Assembly: GCA_947460525.1 (NCBI GenBank)
Contig: CANHIV010000079.1
Coordinates: 1-5,979 of the forward strand
Source: Flavobacteriales bacterium
Lineage (GTDB): Bacteria; Bacteroidota; Bacteroidia; Flavobacteriales_D; Sanyastnellaceae
Direction of reading: 5' to 3'
Length of the DNA stretch: 5,979 bases
The first letter of the stretch is position 1, and each line of letters starts with the position of its first letter. Shown one piece after another: positions 5,721 to 5,979 of this stretch. Under the pieces are notes generated by a model that saw only the letters and a program-made list of their open reading frames with translations, searched no databases and was not told the DNA's origin. Both the position numbers and the translations under genes were made by a program.

Positions 5721-5979
5721 TTACAAATGGATTACTTCACCATAAGCAGCAGCGGCCGCTTCCATGATGGCCTCACTCATGGTGGGGTGAGGATGAACAG
5801 TTTTGATTAATTCTTCACCAGTAGTTTCTAGTTTGCGCAAGGCAACACACTCTGCAATCATTTCAGTAACATTGGCACCAATCAAATGTGCGCCCAAAAG
5901 TTCACCGTATTTGGCATCAAAGATCAATTTTACAAATCCATCTTTGGTTCCACCGGCACTCGCTTTTCCTGATGCGCTG
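5721..5979 (-). CDS. lpdA: Dihydrolipoamide dehydrogenase (E3), C-terminal 85 residues (5' end outside window)
   Basis: The frame is open from the window edge to TAA at 5723-5721. It encodes the end of the pyridine nucleotide-disulfide oxidoreductase dimerisation domain. Visible landmarks are DGFVKLIFDAKYGELLGAHL (the 'GFVK...D..t..ilG.hi.G' strands), IGANVTEMIAECV, and the hallmark TVHPHPTMSEAIMEAA. The HPHPTMSE segment carries the His-Glu catalytic pair contributed across the E3 dimer interface. The enzyme reoxidises dihydrolipoamide on E2 of the pyruvate, 2-oxoglutarate or branched-chain dehydrogenase complexes, or on the glycine cleavage H protein, passing electrons through FAD to NAD+. 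The N-terminal FAD site and redox CxxxxC lie outside the window. Other flavoprotein disulfide reductases (glutathione or mercuric reductase) share this domain, but the overall wording fits Lpd best. Confidence 0.92.
   Translation of the reverse strand, partial: SASGKASAGGTKDGFVKLIFDAKYGELLGAHLIGANVTEMIAECVALRKLETTGEELIKTVHPHPTMSEAIMEAAAAAYGEVIHL

Noticed and set aside
1..5979. A defence island, toxin-antitoxin pair, CRISPR array, insertion sequence, tRNA or riboswitch
   Set aside because: I looked for repeats, transposase motifs, cloverleaf patterns and small paired ORFs on both strands and found none; essentially all DNA is accounted for by eight genes of mainly housekeeping type.

Overview
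The window looks like a densely packed stretch of a Bacteroidota (Bacteroidetes) chromosome, probably from the Flavobacteriales/Cryomorphaceae side. GC content is in the mid-40s percent by eye. The lineage call rests on three things: a DUF3822 gene directly ahead of rsmD and coaD, a stand-alone RecD/Dda-like helicase diverging from that cluster, and starts that lack clear Shine-Dalgarno sequences. About 99% of the window is coding. The only real intergenic space is 68 bp at 3695-3762.

Layout. (1) Bases 1-378, + strand: the C-terminal end of a gene that begins upstream, with a pattern resembling the C-terminal half of a GT-B-type surface-polysaccharide transferase. (2) Bases 3694 down to 375, - strand: a four-gene run of DUF3822, rsmD (16S rRNA G966 methyltransferase), coaD (phosphopantetheine adenylyltransferase) and an exported thioredoxin-fold protein. 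Successive genes overlap by 10, 4 and 14 bp, so this is almost certainly one translationally coupled operon. (3) Bases 3763-5211, + strand: a complete SF1B (RecD/Dda-like) DNA helicase that diverges from DUF3822 across the 68-bp gap. (4) Bases 5979 down to 5213, - strand: the last 85 codons of dihydrolipoamide dehydrogenase (lpdA), followed after one base by a PyrR-like phosphoribosyltransferase.

Both convergent junctions are extremely tight. The partial + strand gene and the thioredoxin-fold gene share a TTAA in which each strand reads its own TAA stop. The helicase and the phosphoribosyltransferase stop one base apart. No classical GC-rich hairpin plus T-run terminator is visible at either junction.

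The genes are mostly housekeeping: ribosome modification, CoA synthesis, DNA repair/replication, nucleotide salvage and central metabolism. I see no mobile element, CRISPR array, RNA gene or defence/toxin module, and no convincing new multi-gene system. The items most worth a second look are the thioredoxin-fold protein whose CxxC site reads Asn-Gly-Tyr-Ala, an in-register run of eight U's at the rsmD-coaD junction where a -1 shift would fuse the two proteins, and the unexplained coupling of DUF3822 to rsmD and coaD.
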